Shown here: positions 1 to 10,880 of the stretch, one piece after another | Layout of the letters: each line of letters opens with the position of its first letter | Numbering within the stretch: position 1 is the first letter of the stretch | DNA from: Chrysaora quinquecirrha | Taxonomy: Eukaryota > Cnidaria > Scyphozoa > Semaeostomeae > Pelagiidae | Assembly (NCBI GenBank): GCA_014526335.1 | Contig: JACTAT010000013.1 | Span: forward strand, 4,065,987-4,129,986 | Reading direction: 5' to 3' | DNA: 64,000 nucleotides | Program-made: the position numbers and the translations under genes | The notes under the pieces: generated by a model | Told to the model about the DNA's origin: nothing | Database searches by the model: none | Seen by the model: only the letters and a program-made list of their open reading frames with translations

Positions 1-215
1 GTGTTCATTGTTGCTGTTCTCGTTTGTTGCTATCTATTGTTGCTATCCATTGTTGATATCCATTGCTGTAGTTATCAATAGCTGTGTTCATTGTTGTTGT
101 TCTCTTTTGTTATTATCTATTGTTGTTAACCATTATTGCTATCCATGTGCTTCTATTTCATTGCGTACCAAAGCACTGCTAGCTTTCATTGCACGCAGGA
201 TGACGTGAAGTTATG
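1..215. repeat. Degenerate TTGTTGCTATCCA-type minisatellite
   Basis: Pyrimidine/GT-rich DNA in which short units of the form gttgctatccattgttg recur with many substitutions. The 66-residue frame across it is made of these units and has no protein character. Non-coding. Confidence 0.6.
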
Positions 216-2019
216 TCAAAAGATATGAATTAATTAGCAACTAAACTTTGAAAAAATGCAACAGAATTTTATTCTAAGCATTTCTTGCTCAAGCTAAATC
301 AGATTCGAAGACAATGTTATTTTTGAATCCTTAACCCGTACCCGTTTTATTTAAAAAATTACCCTGGAACCAGAGCCTCAAAGACTAAAAAGAACACGAC
401 GTGAAAATAAAAAAAAAAGTAGGAAAGAGAGAAAGCAACCCCCTTTAATTTTCCCCTCGTGTTTTTTTAATTATTTGACGCTTTGGTTCTAGGGTATTGA
501 AAAAATTTGAAAACAAAAAATAGTTAGAGCAGAGGTGACGCTAGAGATCGTCCGAACGTATCAGAGAGCGCCTGGACCGTATTTTCAAACATGCGCTCTA
601 AATCTAATCGAAAATTTCCTCCTCCGTCAGTTTTGGGGTTGTAGCTCCCTAGTTTTCCTAGCCCTCCACTACTGTCAAAGCAGGGCTAGAACGAATCCCA
701 ATTGGCAACAGAGTATACACTAATGCACAACGAAAATGTAACGTTGTCAATACTTACGCTTTTCAGAGACGATATTAAACAAAGACAGCGCCAAAATATG
801 CAAGTGGGCTTTGAGATTCAGTTCCCTCTTCTTGCAGCTTCTTCTTTCTCAATCCGTACAACGTGATGTGCAGTAAGATGGAGGATGTGCAGTATAGTAG
901 AGGATGCAAAGTATTGTGGAGGGCTATCATCAGTACAATGGAGGGATACCATCAGTAAAGTGGAGGATGCGAAGTATCATGGAGAATAATTGTCAGTATA
1001 ATGGAGGGATATCATCAGTACAGTGGAGGGTGCGGGTGCGAAGTATCGTAGTTTCGTCTGAAACGTAATCACAAGCTCTGTTATCGAAAACATCCAGCAA
1101 AAAATGCATTTAAAATGAAAAAAATCGTTAGTTATAAATTATGAAGAAGTGGAGAAGAAGTTATAAATGTACGCAAGGCACAATGGAAACACTCACCTTT
1201 TGGTCTTCTTCGAGACATTCTACAGTACTACTAGTCAATAGAAAACTGATGCATTTTATATCATTTCACTTTCACATAGCTGTCTCGAGTAGGTAACACA
1301 AATCAAGCCTCTACACAGCTAGGCAGCTCATTTGTGCTCGATCTGCTCAGGAACCCGAAGCACAGGGGCAACGGTGAGGGGCCCCTTGCCCTTCTTTAAA
1401 ATCGCTAAATCCTTTGATTTTCCTATTGTTTTGCCCTGAATTCGTCGCTTCTACCTCTGCTACTTGGTGCCCCGACGCCTTGCTTCCGGCGCCTCTGGAT
1501 CTGTTTGTTTTCATGGATATGCAAAGACCGAACTCCATGACATCAGTGCATTAGCACATCATACATTTTCTGCTTAGTGTACCGTGATTCTGGCACTCGA
1601 TTTTCTGACGCTTCTTGCTTTAACGTATTCTTGCGAGGAGGGGGAAGACCTCTATATAACGGGCACTTGTGGGACACTTGTGGCACAATTTTATTGTCCT
1701 AAATGGAGAGATGTCCGCTGTATTGAGATTGTTTTCTCAAAGAAATGTTTTGGGATAAAAATATTTGGGACACAATATTTGTCCCTTGTTCAGAAATTTG
1801 CGTTGCACAAACGTATTATTTAATCGAAATTTCACTGCAATGTAATTTTCTTATTGGTTTACAGAAGTTTTCTTGCCTTTGGAACTCAGGCTACACCTGG
1901 TGGATTCTTGCATAGAAGAAGAAAAATAATTTCAAAGCGACTTGAGCGACCCCAAAATTAGTTCGAATCTGTCAAATTAACAAAGAAATTGCAAAATATT
2001 TTCAAGACAATGACAGCAA
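216..2019. other. Non-coding stretch with an imperfect duplication
   Basis: No convincing exon on either strand. From about 870 to 1045 there are two or three imperfect copies of a unit containing atcatcagtacaatggaggg and ggatgcgaagtatc. The rest is AT-rich with short homopolymer runs. The short open frames at 535-723, 1347-1538 and 1584-1823 have no recognisable domains. Confidence 0.5.
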
Positions 2020-2284
2020 GGCACTGACCAAACCATCAAACATTGTTTGTCGAACATTTGAAATTTGCTTGTCAATCAAAGTGTTTTACCGTTTGGCCAC
2101 GTCGCAAAACATTTTTGCCTGTGCTAAAACAAAGATGATTTTGAACTCTTTCCAAAACATCGCACAACGAATTCTGCTTAATGCTTGTCTAGCAATGTTT
2201 TGTGACGTGGCCAAATATTCAAAAATTGCTTGACAATCAATTTCAAGCTGCTTGAAAACAATGTTTGATCGTTTGGCCAGAGCC
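2020..2284. mobile_element. Harbinger-like MITE, copy A
   Basis: The element begins ggcactgaccaaaccatc and ends gatcgtttggccagagcc, so the ends are imperfect inverted repeats. The interior alternates aacatttg and caaatgtt motifs, making the unit nearly palindromic. Three related copies lie at 52786-53180, 53569-53852 and 54976-55256. The best-preserved copy has TTA on both sides, the target duplication typical of PIF/Harbinger elements. Assignment to that superfamily is inference. Confidence 0.7.
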
Positions 2285-2744
2285 TAACACTAATAGTGTA
2301 CAGGTCAAAATACCTCGTGGCAAAGCTTTGCAGAGCCTAGATATGGCTGTTGCCTGTTTGCTTTTAAAAGTTAAAAGTAAATAAGTGAAAAAGAGAAATT
2401 CTTTGCCTTTTCACGTCAATTGGTTTTCTTCTTTGTTGTCTCTTGTTCCTAAAGCCTATTTTTGGGCAGTATTTCTTGCTTTGTTTGGATGTTAAGATGC
2501 GCGACTTTCCAAACAAAAAGACGCTAGCAGCGTGGTCTTATTATTTTGCCAATTGCAGTTAATCCAGAACTTCAGGCGTAGAGAATTAGCACTTTTTTGA
2601 GCTCTCTCTATTCTTTATTCCTTCTATTGTTCATTAGTGTGAATTCTTATATTATATTGTTTGTTTGCTATACAGTATATAACTAAGACAACTAGACAAC
2701 AGCAACGAAACGACGAAACTTTTCGCATTATACAATACAATGAT

Positions 2745-3076
2745 GCAGACGGTCCAGTCCAGTCCAGTCCAGTCCAGTCCAGTCCAGTCCAGTCCAGTCC
2801 AGTCCAGCTCAGCCCAGTCCAGTCCAGTCCAGTCCAGTCCAGTCCAGTCCAGTCCAGTCCAGTCCAGTCCAGTCCAGTCCAGTCCAGTCCAATCAGTCCA
2901 GTCCAGTCCAGTCCAGTCCAGTCCAGTCCAGTCCAGTCCAGTCCAGTCCAGTCCAGTCCAGTCCAGTCCAGTCCAGTCCAGTCCAGTCCAGTCCAGTCCA
3001 GTCCAGTCCAGTCCAGTCCAGTCCAGTCCAGTCCAGTCCAGTCCAGTCCAGTCCAGTCCAGTCTAGTCCAGTCCAG
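2745..3076. repeat. CCAGT pentanucleotide array
   Basis: About 65 head-to-tail copies of the 5-mer agtcc, with rare interruptions such as agctcagcccag near 2805 and a 4-base phase slip near 2890. Because 5 is not a multiple of 3, the array is open in several frames on both strands and yields artificial serine/valine/glutamine or threonine/glycine/leucine/aspartate repeat proteins. Confidence 0.98.
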
Positions 3077-3336
3077 ATGGAAGAACGATAAGATTGTTTG
3101 TGTAAAAATTGAATATAATAGTCCCTGAGACACAGCCTTGAGGTACCTCAGATAAGAAAGCTTGGAATGAGCCCAGAGCTGTACGCATTATTTAATCTTT
3201 GTGAATCCTGTGAAAGCTTGTAATAAAGTTAACAGTTTTTTACTTTTAGTTTGTTTTTCATCTCAATATTATATCTTTCTCCAGCATTCCTGCACTCATA
3301 GTAGTGAACTGGTCAGATTCTGACTATCGTTAGATT

Positions 3337-4302
3337 TTATACCGAGCTGCAGTTGCAGACTACTTTATTTTCAGAATAATTTTCTGATTTATTTGTATCG
3401 TTCGTAACTAAAGATAAATGTCGCAAGTGTCTGTCATTCACAATTGTATTTGGTGGCAATGCAGCATCCACAGGTCTTCTTTTGCAGAACTTTTGCCTAA
3501 GCAATTTCGTAAGTTCTGGCTGCATGAAAATATAAACAACCGGGTCAGAAATCGAGCATGCGCAAAACATCATGAATAGATATTCTTCGACCCCATTAAT
3601 AACGAAATAAAAGGCGAAAATGGCTCCAGGGATGAGAACGAAAAGTATGTAGGTAAACAAGATCCAACCAGCTATCATCAGAAATCTTTTATGGCTTTGA
3701 AATATTTCGTTTATTCTTCTTTCTGCATTCGACTGTCTGGAAATATGAGCAAGTTGCCTGCTTCGGATCATCTTCATCAACACTGAGCCATAGGTAATGA
3801 TGAAACTTAATACCATCATACAGTCCAAGGCTACGTAAAAATACCCCCAAATATCCAGAATTTTTTCCCATTTGGTTATGTGTTGTGTTTGTGATAATAC
3901 CACTCCTGCAATACCGACTGCAATGCTTAGAATCCAGGCAATAGTTAGTATTCTCTTTATGCGATTTTTAGTTACTAATATGCGATGTTTTAAGGGAAAA
4001 ACCACTCCAATAAAACGATCTGTGACGATGGAGAACAACACACTGTAGTAAACAATGTCAATACCCAATTCTAAAGCTGGAGTTGTTTCCCATGCCTTTC
4101 GAGTACCACTGATGGTAAATGACTCATGCAAAACACCAATCATGGCATAAAATAGATGCGCTGCACTCAAATTAATCAAAAGTACCTTCTGATTAGACAA
4201 GCACCACTTGTGAGACAAGAGGAGATAGATTCCCAAACTATTCAGCAAAATTGAAATACACAAAAGTATTATCAGAATAACATGCAATGAAAGAGCAGCC
4301 AT
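3337..4302 (-). CDS. Rhodopsin-like orphan GPCR, cluster copy 1
   Basis: Intronless gene for a seven-transmembrane, G-protein-coupled receptor of 321 residues starting at MAALSL; the ATG at 4300-4302 is the first in frame and is matched in the paralogues. TM1 covers about residues 7-29 with the NSLGIYLL motif. TM2 contains LLINLSAAH, TM3 ends in TDRF (in place of DRY) followed by FPLKH, TM4 has a Trp, TM6 has FTYILFVLIP, and TM7 ends in DPVVYIFMQPE (in place of NPxxY). The extracellular N-terminus is only a few residues. The usual TM3 cysteine for the extracellular disulfide is not seen. Its C-tail is longer than in the sister copies and ends CSSV, a class I PDZ-ligand form. The ligand is unknown. 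The upstream module is shared with copies 2 and 3. Confidence 0.9.
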   Translation of the reverse strand: MAALSLHVILIILLCISILLNSLGIYLLLSHKWCLSNQKVLLINLSAAHLFYAMIGVLHESFTISGTRKAWETTPALELGIDIVYYSVLFSIVTDRFIGVVFPLKHRILVTKNRIKRILTIAWILSIAVGIAGVVLSQTQHITKWEKILDIWGYFYVALDCMMVLSFIITYGSVLMKMIRSRQLAHISRQSNAERRINEIFQSHKRFLMIAGWILFTYILFVLIPGAIFAFYFVINGVEEYLFMMFCACSISDPVVYIFMQPELTKLLRQKFCKRRPVDAALPPNTIVNDRHLRHLSLVTNDTNKSENYSENKVVCNCSSV

Positions 4303-4650
4303 AGTCAATAGCGACTCAATTTCAAGTCAACAGATCTGCAATATCAAAAAAGGAGCGTCGGATGACAACCAAACTGGCCTGAAAATGTGTACAGCCAGTA
4401 CGTTATAAACAAAAATTCATTTAATACGTACAGTTTATTGCTTCCTTAGTTGCCAAATGTGGAGTGTATGGATAAACTCGCTTCGCTCGCTCGTATGGAT
4501 AAAATTCACTCCGTAAAGGGAAGCTGTAATGGCCTCCACTCGAATGTCGTATTTATTCCTCAGGAAAGATTTATAAGCAATATTTTTGCACAAAAGGCAA
4601 GACGTCTCTTTGTTTTGCTAATGTATTATAATCTTAAAAAGAGAATATAA
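4303..4650 (-). promoter_or_regulatory. Upstream module shared by GPCR copies 1-3
   Basis: The DNA upstream of this gene aligns base for base, with scattered changes, to 8663-8992 and 11790-12138. A well-kept block includes aaaggagcgtcggatgacaa and aatacgtacagttta. The region must contain the promoter, but no specific binding site can be proven by eye. Confidence 0.55.
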
Positions 4651-4839
4651 TGATGAATATAATGATTGCAGAAGTTTCCCCCTATTCGATCGAAATGCCA
4701 TTTCCTGATTTCAAAAGTTTATTAAAAAATGAAAAAGTGCATTCTATTGTTTACAAAACCCTATCAAACACGGAAAGTATGGACAGCGGAGGAAGAACGC
4801 TGTCAAAACCTGGACCAATTTCGGCTGAGGAACGGGACT

Positions 4840-5395
4840 AATAACACTTAGGAACAGGAACCGGGAACCTGGCTAAAGACCATGAATACTTTCAGGACTA
4901 AGGGACATGTGAAGAACAACAAGACTTAAAACTAGGCATTATTTCCTAAGGAACATGAAAATGATTGAGGAACAGGACTGGAATTGGACTTTGACCACAA
5001 ATAATATCAGGACTAGGGAACTTGAATAAAGACACAGGAACAGGACTGAAAGCCATGAACAATTTTAGGAGAAAGGAACGTGAAGAATGACGAGACTGAA
5101 GAGCAGAGCCAAGGAATGGAACTGAAGACCATCAATTTTTCAGGAACAAGGAACATGATCACTATCAAGACGGAGAAACAGGATCAAGGAATGGCACTGA
5201 AAGCCATGACTAATCTCAGGACTAAGGAGCAGACCATAGAGAAAGAGGACTGCAGTATACTAACTAATTTGAAGCTTAGAACATCATCATGGACTAAGGA
5301 CCCTGGACTAAAAAAGAGGAACAGAACCTTTACTGGCACCAGGAAACAGGACACTGGACTAGGACCAAGGAAACAGACTCGGGACCAATAACAAG
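4840..5395. repeat. Degenerate purine-rich minisatellite
   Basis: Units of roughly 55-60 bp built around ggaacaggactgaaagaccatgaa, aatttcaggactaaggaac and gaagaa recur with heavy divergence. The open frame at 5080-5391 is composed of these units (recurring MELKT/MALKA blocks) and is judged non-coding. Confidence 0.65.
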
Positions 5396-5470
5396 GAGCT
5401 TCGTAGAGATACACATCTAGGGGCAGGAGTATGGAAAGGGAACATGCAATGACTTTTCCCAACAACGTGA

Positions 5471-5571
5471 ACACACAGTACTTTCAAAGTGGAGCTCCTT
5501 GAGGCGGAGGTCCTTGCGAGGCCGTGGTCAGAGACGGGCAAGGGCTAGTTTGTATATACTAAAATAGGAAT
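5471..5571. repeat. Interspersed repeat pair, copy 1 of 2
   Basis: This segment, ending in gctagtttgtatatactaaaa, matches 7129-7238, which ends in gctagtctgtatatactaaaa. Downstream of each copy is a further shared block, about 5660-5730 against 7280-7360, containing gagccatcgcccc/gagtcatcgccct. The pair flanks the 6.05-7.11 kb hexamer tract, so it may be an older direct duplication or one dispersed element. Confidence 0.5.
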
Positions 5572-5807
5572 CAAATTAGTGAAAATTTTGTAGCAGCTCA
5601 TCTTCCCGTGCCGTCAAAGCTGCCCTGATTGGACTTTTTCCACTCTCCGCCGTCCTTGGGCTAGGCGAGCCATCGCCCCTTCGTTTTTCTGTCTCTGCTG
5701 TAGTCTCTGGGGTAAGTGGGGCAAACCCTTCTTTGATGTGCATCATTGGTGCCTGTTTGAACAATCGCCCGATTGTTTTCTATAGGAGGATTATCACATG
5801 CAACAAG

Positions 5808-5890
5808 GCTTCGTGGCACAGTCGGTAAAGCGACGTGTCTCATGAGCTGCAATGCTAGGTCGGAGGTTCGACTCCCCACAGGCGAGAATC
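5808..5890 (+). mobile_element. tRNA-like sequence, probable SINE head
   Basis: The stretch contains an A-box-like tggcacagtcgg and a B-box ggttcgactcc with tRNA-like spacing, and a plausible T-arm. The two acceptor-stem halves do not pair, so a working tRNA gene is unlikely. A tRNA-derived SINE head or a tRNA pseudogene fits better. Confidence 0.5.
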
Positions 5891-6049
5891 TTTTCACCAT
5901 TCAAGTTCTTTATTTCTGTGATATTCGTGTTGGAAATGGTTTTTAAAGGCCATGGAGTCTTGTAACTAAAATTTGCTTTTGGAATAATTTCAAAATTCCT
6001 TTGATACTATTTTTAACGTGTTTTCTCAGAAGTTTTCTCAGAAGTCAAT

Positions 6050-7110
6050 TTTTATTTTGATTCAAAGATTAGTTTCAATAATTTTAACTTTGATTTCAAT
6101 TTCAATTTCCATTTCAATTTTCGTCTTGATTTTAATTTCAATTTCAATATACAATTTTATTGAACTTAAGATTTCAATTTAAGATTAAGACTGCAGGTTA
6201 AAATTTGAAAAAAGATTAAGATTGATTTCAAGTTTAAGATCCAGCTCCACTTCAAGAATAAGACAAGATTTAAAGAAAGATTACCAATAACATTAAGATT
6301 GAAAATAACATAAAGATTAAGTTTTGATAAGACTGAGATTCATTATAAATGAAAATTAAGAATTATGAAAATTAAGAGTGCCAATAGAATTAATTATCAG
6401 TGTCCGTTTGAACTTTGATTAAGATTCAAATTAACGTCGAATTTAAAATTTTTCAATTTTAATTTTACTTTCACTTTAATTTTACTTTTAATTTTTCAAT
6501 TTGAATTACAACTGTCAGTTTATTTCTTAATTTAGTTTTAATTTTAATTTACATTCAAATTTCAATTTCAATTCTAATTTTGATATTGGTTTCAGTTTTA
6601 GTGTTGCCTCTAATTTTAATTTTCGCCTTAATTTTCATTCCAATTTCAATATAAAATTATGATGAACTTAAAGTTTCAATTAATTAAAGATTAAGTCAAA
6701 AGCTTTCAATTTGGAAGAAGATTAAGATTGATTTTAGGTTTATGATTCCGTTCCACTTGAATATTAACAAAAGATTTAGATTAAGATTGTGAATTGAGCT
6801 TCAAATTACATTAAGATTAACATAAAGTTTAAGATTAAATTTAAGACTAAGTTTATGATTAAAATTAAGATTAAGATTAAGACTGAGATTGAGATTGAGA
6901 TTGAGATTAAGATTAAGTTTAAAATTAAGATTAAGATTAAGGTTTAGATTAAGATTAAGATTCAAATTAAGATTAAGATTCAAATTCAGGTAGAAGTTAA
7001 GAGTAAGATTTAATTTAAATTGAAGACAAAGAATAAGACTAAGGCTAAGATTGAGATTAACATGAAGATCAAGGTTTGGATTATGATTCTAATTCAGATT
7101 AACAGCAAAT
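6050..7110. repeat. Degenerate AAGATT hexamer tract
   Basis: About 1 kb of decayed 6-bp units (aagatt on the + strand, with aatttc/aattttaa variants at the left end). The cleanest run is about 6810-6990. It encodes an artificial Asn-Leu repeat on the minus strand. The same unit recurs at 18585-18665. It is not the TTAGGG telomere repeat usual in cnidarians. Confidence 0.85.
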
Positions 7111-7753
7111 ATAGCCACTTCAATGCACAATGTCTTTGAGGTGGAAGTTTCAGTTAGCGAAGTTCATGGGAGGCAGTGGTCCTCACGCTGGGGAGGTCTT
7201 ATACGGGCTAGGGCTAGTCTGTATATACTAAAATGGGAGTAACCGATTTTGTGACACTTCTCCGAAGTCGGAAGTCTTACGAGTTCTGTCGCATATGGGG
7301 TAGGTGAGTCATCGCCCTGTCGTTTTTCACTTACTTGTGCAATCTCTGGTGTAACTTGGGTTAAGGAACAGGAGCAAAGTGGAGAGGCAGAGTTCGTTGA
7401 GGAGGAGGTCCTTGAGGCAGAGGTACCACACCCAATTTCCCAGTATTCAATTAATTAACAGGACGTGTAGAAAGTGCATATAGACATTCACGAAGCAGAG
7501 CAAGGAAAAGATGGGCAGAAACCTAAAGATTAGAGTAAAACAATAGGAAATGGAACAATTTACCAATTTTCTTGAGAGTAAAAGGAACAATCGGCCCCTT
7601 TTCCCACCCCTTCCAGCATCCTTGGTTATACATTAACACATGAGACATCTTACTTTTCAGAATCTAGCGAAATATTGCGTCTTATTCGATGGGGGGGTGC
7701 AGTACGTAGTCCTTAGAGAAACGTTATATCTTTATATCTTCAGTTTCATTCAA

Positions 7754-8662
7754 CTAAAGATAAGTGTCGTTGACATCTGTATTACTCGATGATACAATAG
7801 CAATTGACCGTCTTTTGCAAACATTCCTGCAGAACTTCAGTCTTAGCAATTTCCTGAGTTCTGGCTGCATGAAAATATAAACAGCTGGATCAGAAATCAA
7901 CGCTGAGCAATAAATCAACAACAAATATTGTCTGAAGTCATCATCAATGAAACAAAATGTGAAAATGGCTCCAGGTATGAGAATCAAAGTTATATAGGTG
8001 AACAAGATCCAACCAGCTACTGTGAAAAATCTTTTATGACTTTGAAATATTTGGTTTCGTCTTCTCTCTGCATGTGCATCCAACTGTCCTGCAGCATAAA
8101 CATGTCGCCTGTGTTGTCTGCTTCGAATGATCTTTATGAAGACTGAGCCGTAGGTACTGATGAAGGCTAATACAATGATACCGTCCATGACTATGTAAAA
8201 ATACCTCAAAACTTTAAGAACGTATTGCCACATGGTTAAGTGTTCTATTTGTGATAATACCACTCCTGCAATATCGACTACAATGCTTATAATCCACGCA
8301 ATTGATAATATTTTCTTTATGCGATTTTTAGTTACAAAGACGCGATGTTTTAAGGGGAAAATCACTCCAATTAAACGATCTGTGACGATAGAGAACATCA
8401 CACTGTAGAAAACAATGTTGATACCCAATTCTAAAGCTGGAATTGTTTTCAATGCCATTTGAGTACCACCCATGGTAAATGACTCATGCAAAATACCAAT
8501 CATGGCAAAAACTATCTCTGCTGCACTCAAGTTTATCAAAAGGATCTTCTGATTTGACAAGCAGCGCTTGTGAGACAAGAGGAGATAGATTCCCAAACTA
8601 TTCAGCAAAATTGAAATACATAAAAGTATTATCATAATAACATGCAATGAAAGAGCAGCCAT
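7754..8662 (-). CDS. Rhodopsin-like orphan GPCR, cluster copy 2
   Basis: Intronless seven-transmembrane receptor, 302 residues, start MAALSLHV at 8660-8662. It has NSLGIYLL in TM1, INLSAAE in TM2 (Glu where class A receptors usually have Asp), TDRL at the end of TM3, a basic third intracellular loop rich in Arg/His, an ILIP motif in TM6 and DPAVYIFMQPELRKLL in TM7. The C-terminus is NDTYL, a class I PDZ-ligand form. It is nearly identical to copy 3 and lies in the duplicated block. DRL instead of DRF/DRY is the one clear difference in a signalling motif. The ligand cannot be predicted. Confidence 0.9.
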   Translation of the reverse strand: MAALSLHVIMIILLCISILLNSLGIYLLLSHKRCLSNQKILLINLSAAEIVFAMIGILHESFTMGGTQMALKTIPALELGINIVFYSVMFSIVTDRLIGVIFPLKHRVFVTKNRIKKILSIAWIISIVVDIAGVVLSQIEHLTMWQYVLKVLRYFYIVMDGIIVLAFISTYGSVFIKIIRSRQHRRHVYAAGQLDAHAERRRNQIFQSHKRFFTVAGWILFTYITLILIPGAIFTFCFIDDDFRQYLLLIYCSALISDPAVYIFMQPELRKLLRLKFCRNVCKRRSIAIVSSSNTDVNDTYL

Positions 8663-8992
8663 AATCAATAACGACTCAATTTCAAGTCAATACGTCATCA
8701 GTAATATCAAGCTACATAAAAAGGAGCGTCGGATGACAACCAAACTGGCCTGAAAACGTGTACAACCAGTATGGTAAAAACAAAATCAATTTAATACGTA
8801 CAGTTTAATGCTTCCTCAGTTGCCAAATGTGAAAGGATAAACGTAAAATTCGCTCTGCAATAAGAAGCTAGAAGGCCCTCTACTTGAATATCGTTGTTAT
8901 TCCTTGTCAAAGATTTATAAGCAGAATTTTCAAACAAAAAGCAAGAAATCTGTCTTTGCTAATGTATTGTAATCTTGAAAAGAAAATAGAAT
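8663..8992 (-). promoter_or_regulatory. Upstream module of GPCR copy 2
   Basis: This is the same conserved 5-prime flank as 4303-4650 and 11790-12138, including aaaggagcgtcggatgacaa and aatacgtacagttta. It is conserved beyond the start codon for about 330 bp, so the genes were copied together with their likely promoters. Confidence 0.55.
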
Positions 8993-9478
8993 GATTATTG
9001 TAAAAATCGAAATTTTCTCTTGAAAGCATGGCGTAAACAGTTGTTCAAAATATCGATTCGTTGATGTTTAATAATTAATAATAAAAGGATACTTTCTTTG
9101 ATAAAGTTCGTAGCGTCAAATGTATTCAAATTTAAGTATAGAAATCTGAACTACTAGCAAGCATTAAGGTTCTCTGTCTCTGTTTGGAACTTCTGGAACA
9201 GGTGGGAGCGATTCTATGATTGTGTACCACAAACCACTTATTTAATTGCTGTGGAGCACAGCAAAGCGCCTGCGTAGCAGTACTATATTCTTGCACAATT
9301 GGAATTTTGTGTGTGTTACGACTTAAAAATTACTCAAGTTAAAGGTTGTTATTTACACTGTTTTTTATGATAAGAATACATAAATTTTGAGGCGCATAAC
9401 ACTATAAATTACAAAGTTCGTTGTGAGTCTGGCTGTATTCTTAAATTATTCTTATTTTTTCAAATCTTGGTGTTAGGG

Positions 9479-10526
9479 GAATATGGTTAAAAAATTTCAT
9501 GTCATTACGAGGAAATGGTCGAAAGAAAGTAAAAACTAAGCTACTTCACTATAACAACAGGAATGTAAATCTCTTATATGAACAGAGAAAAACAGGCGAG
9601 TGCTGTGTGAAGTAAAGAAAGAGACAACACGTTGGAAACTATATACAAAACCTCATGAAATATATAAAAAACACCTAACTAAGTATAACATCGTAATAAT
9701 CGTGAGTAAACCTGAACGTTAACGTGAGAGCGAACGAATACGTAGAAAGCGAATAACAGCGAATGAATCTAAAAGCTAAGCTACACAATAAAAGGAAACA
9801 GGAAAACGTGATTAGTGTCCAGACTACTATGATAACTACAATCTTGGACAAAATATTTGGAACAAGGCATTTTCTACAAGGAAAATTGCCTATTCCATTG
9901 ATTTCTACTTCCATAACTCCAATTCTTCCCTCTTTTACCCCAAAACAATGTTTTACGAAACAACATTGTAACGGGGGAGAAGGGGGAATCAATAGATAAT
10001 TGCAAAACTATTTAGGCTGTTCCAATATATTTTGTCCAAGATTGTAGGATCCAGACCTCTAACAAATGGGATGATTCTGAACCTGAATATTCTTCATAAA
10101 CCATATTCTTATTAAAACGAGAGTAAAAACAGCAGCACTTTGTCTAAGTTACAGTTTAATTCAAGTTTCATTACTTTACATACCCCAATAACTCGATTAA
10201 GCCCGTAAAGGGAGGGAGTCTTATTAGGGACTTATTCCAGGGGGTCCTTTTTTAAAATTCAGATAAAGTTATAGGGGTCCATTCGATACTCTGAAATTAT
10301 TTCATAAAAATGATAAAAAAATGCCAGAGTCCAGAAAAGTGTTCAACCTTCCTCCAGACAAAAATACCCCTAGCTGAAAACATTCCTCACTAAACAATGA
10401 GAAATAGGCGTGTCTTAGGTGTGGCATCAGATTTTCTTTTGTTCTAACTGACCTTCTTCCGGTCAATGACCGTGTGACCGTAACTTTTTCTTGGCTCTGC
10501 AAAATGCATGTCAAAATGCACCAGAT
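9479..10526. other. Intergenic spacer between duplicated GPCR blocks
   Basis: No gene is supported. From about 10140 to 10300 there is a repeat with attactttacataccccaat, ccgtaaagggagggagtctt and ccagggggtccttttt that recurs at 12815-13160 and in diverged form at 13550-13710. The overlapping frames at 9675-9992 and 9763-9999 have no domain and are shadows of each other. Confidence 0.5.
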
Positions 10527-10880
10527 AAGGTACCACACTCAATTTCCCAGTATTCAATTAACAGGGCAAGGACACGTGTAGAAAATTCATATAGACAGGG
10601 GTTCAGGAAGCAGAACAAGGCAAAGATGGGCAGAATCCTAAAGATTAGAGGAAAACAATAGGAAATTGAACAATTTACCAATTTTCATGTGGGCAACAGG
10701 AGCAATCCCCCCTTTTGCCCACCTCTTCTGGCATCCGTTGTCATACGTTTATACACGAGACCAGTGTCTTATTTGTCTGAATCTAGCGCAATATTGGATT
10801 TTACTCGGTAGGGGGGGGGGGGAGTACGGTACGTAGTTCTTAGAGAATTGTTATATCTTTATATCTTTAGTTTCATTCAA

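Larger units (their letters stand above)
7420..9478. repeat. Tandem segmental duplication, left block (contains GPCR 2)
   Basis: This block and 10527-12636 match almost end to end. Both begin with ggtaccacac(c/t)caatttccc and end with tttttcaaatcttggtgtta. Each carries one GPCR gene with its upstream and downstream flanks. The offset drifts from about 3.1 to 3.16 kb because of small indels. The intervening 9479-10526 is not duplicated in the same way. Confidence 0.85.

Noticed and set aside
2624..3133. Long open frames on both strands rich in DWTGL or SSPVQ repeats
   Set aside because: They are the translation of the CCAGT array. Several frames are open at once, and the flanks show no start context, signal or domain.
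5080..5391. 103-residue Lys/Glu/Thr-rich frame
   Set aside because: It lies inside a decayed minisatellite whose units give the apparent repeats.
5808..5890. A true tRNA gene
   Set aside because: A and B boxes are present but the acceptor halves do not pair, so it was listed as a tRNA-like SINE head.
6801..6983. Asn-Leu repeat frame
   Set aside because: Artefact of the AAGATT hexamer tract.
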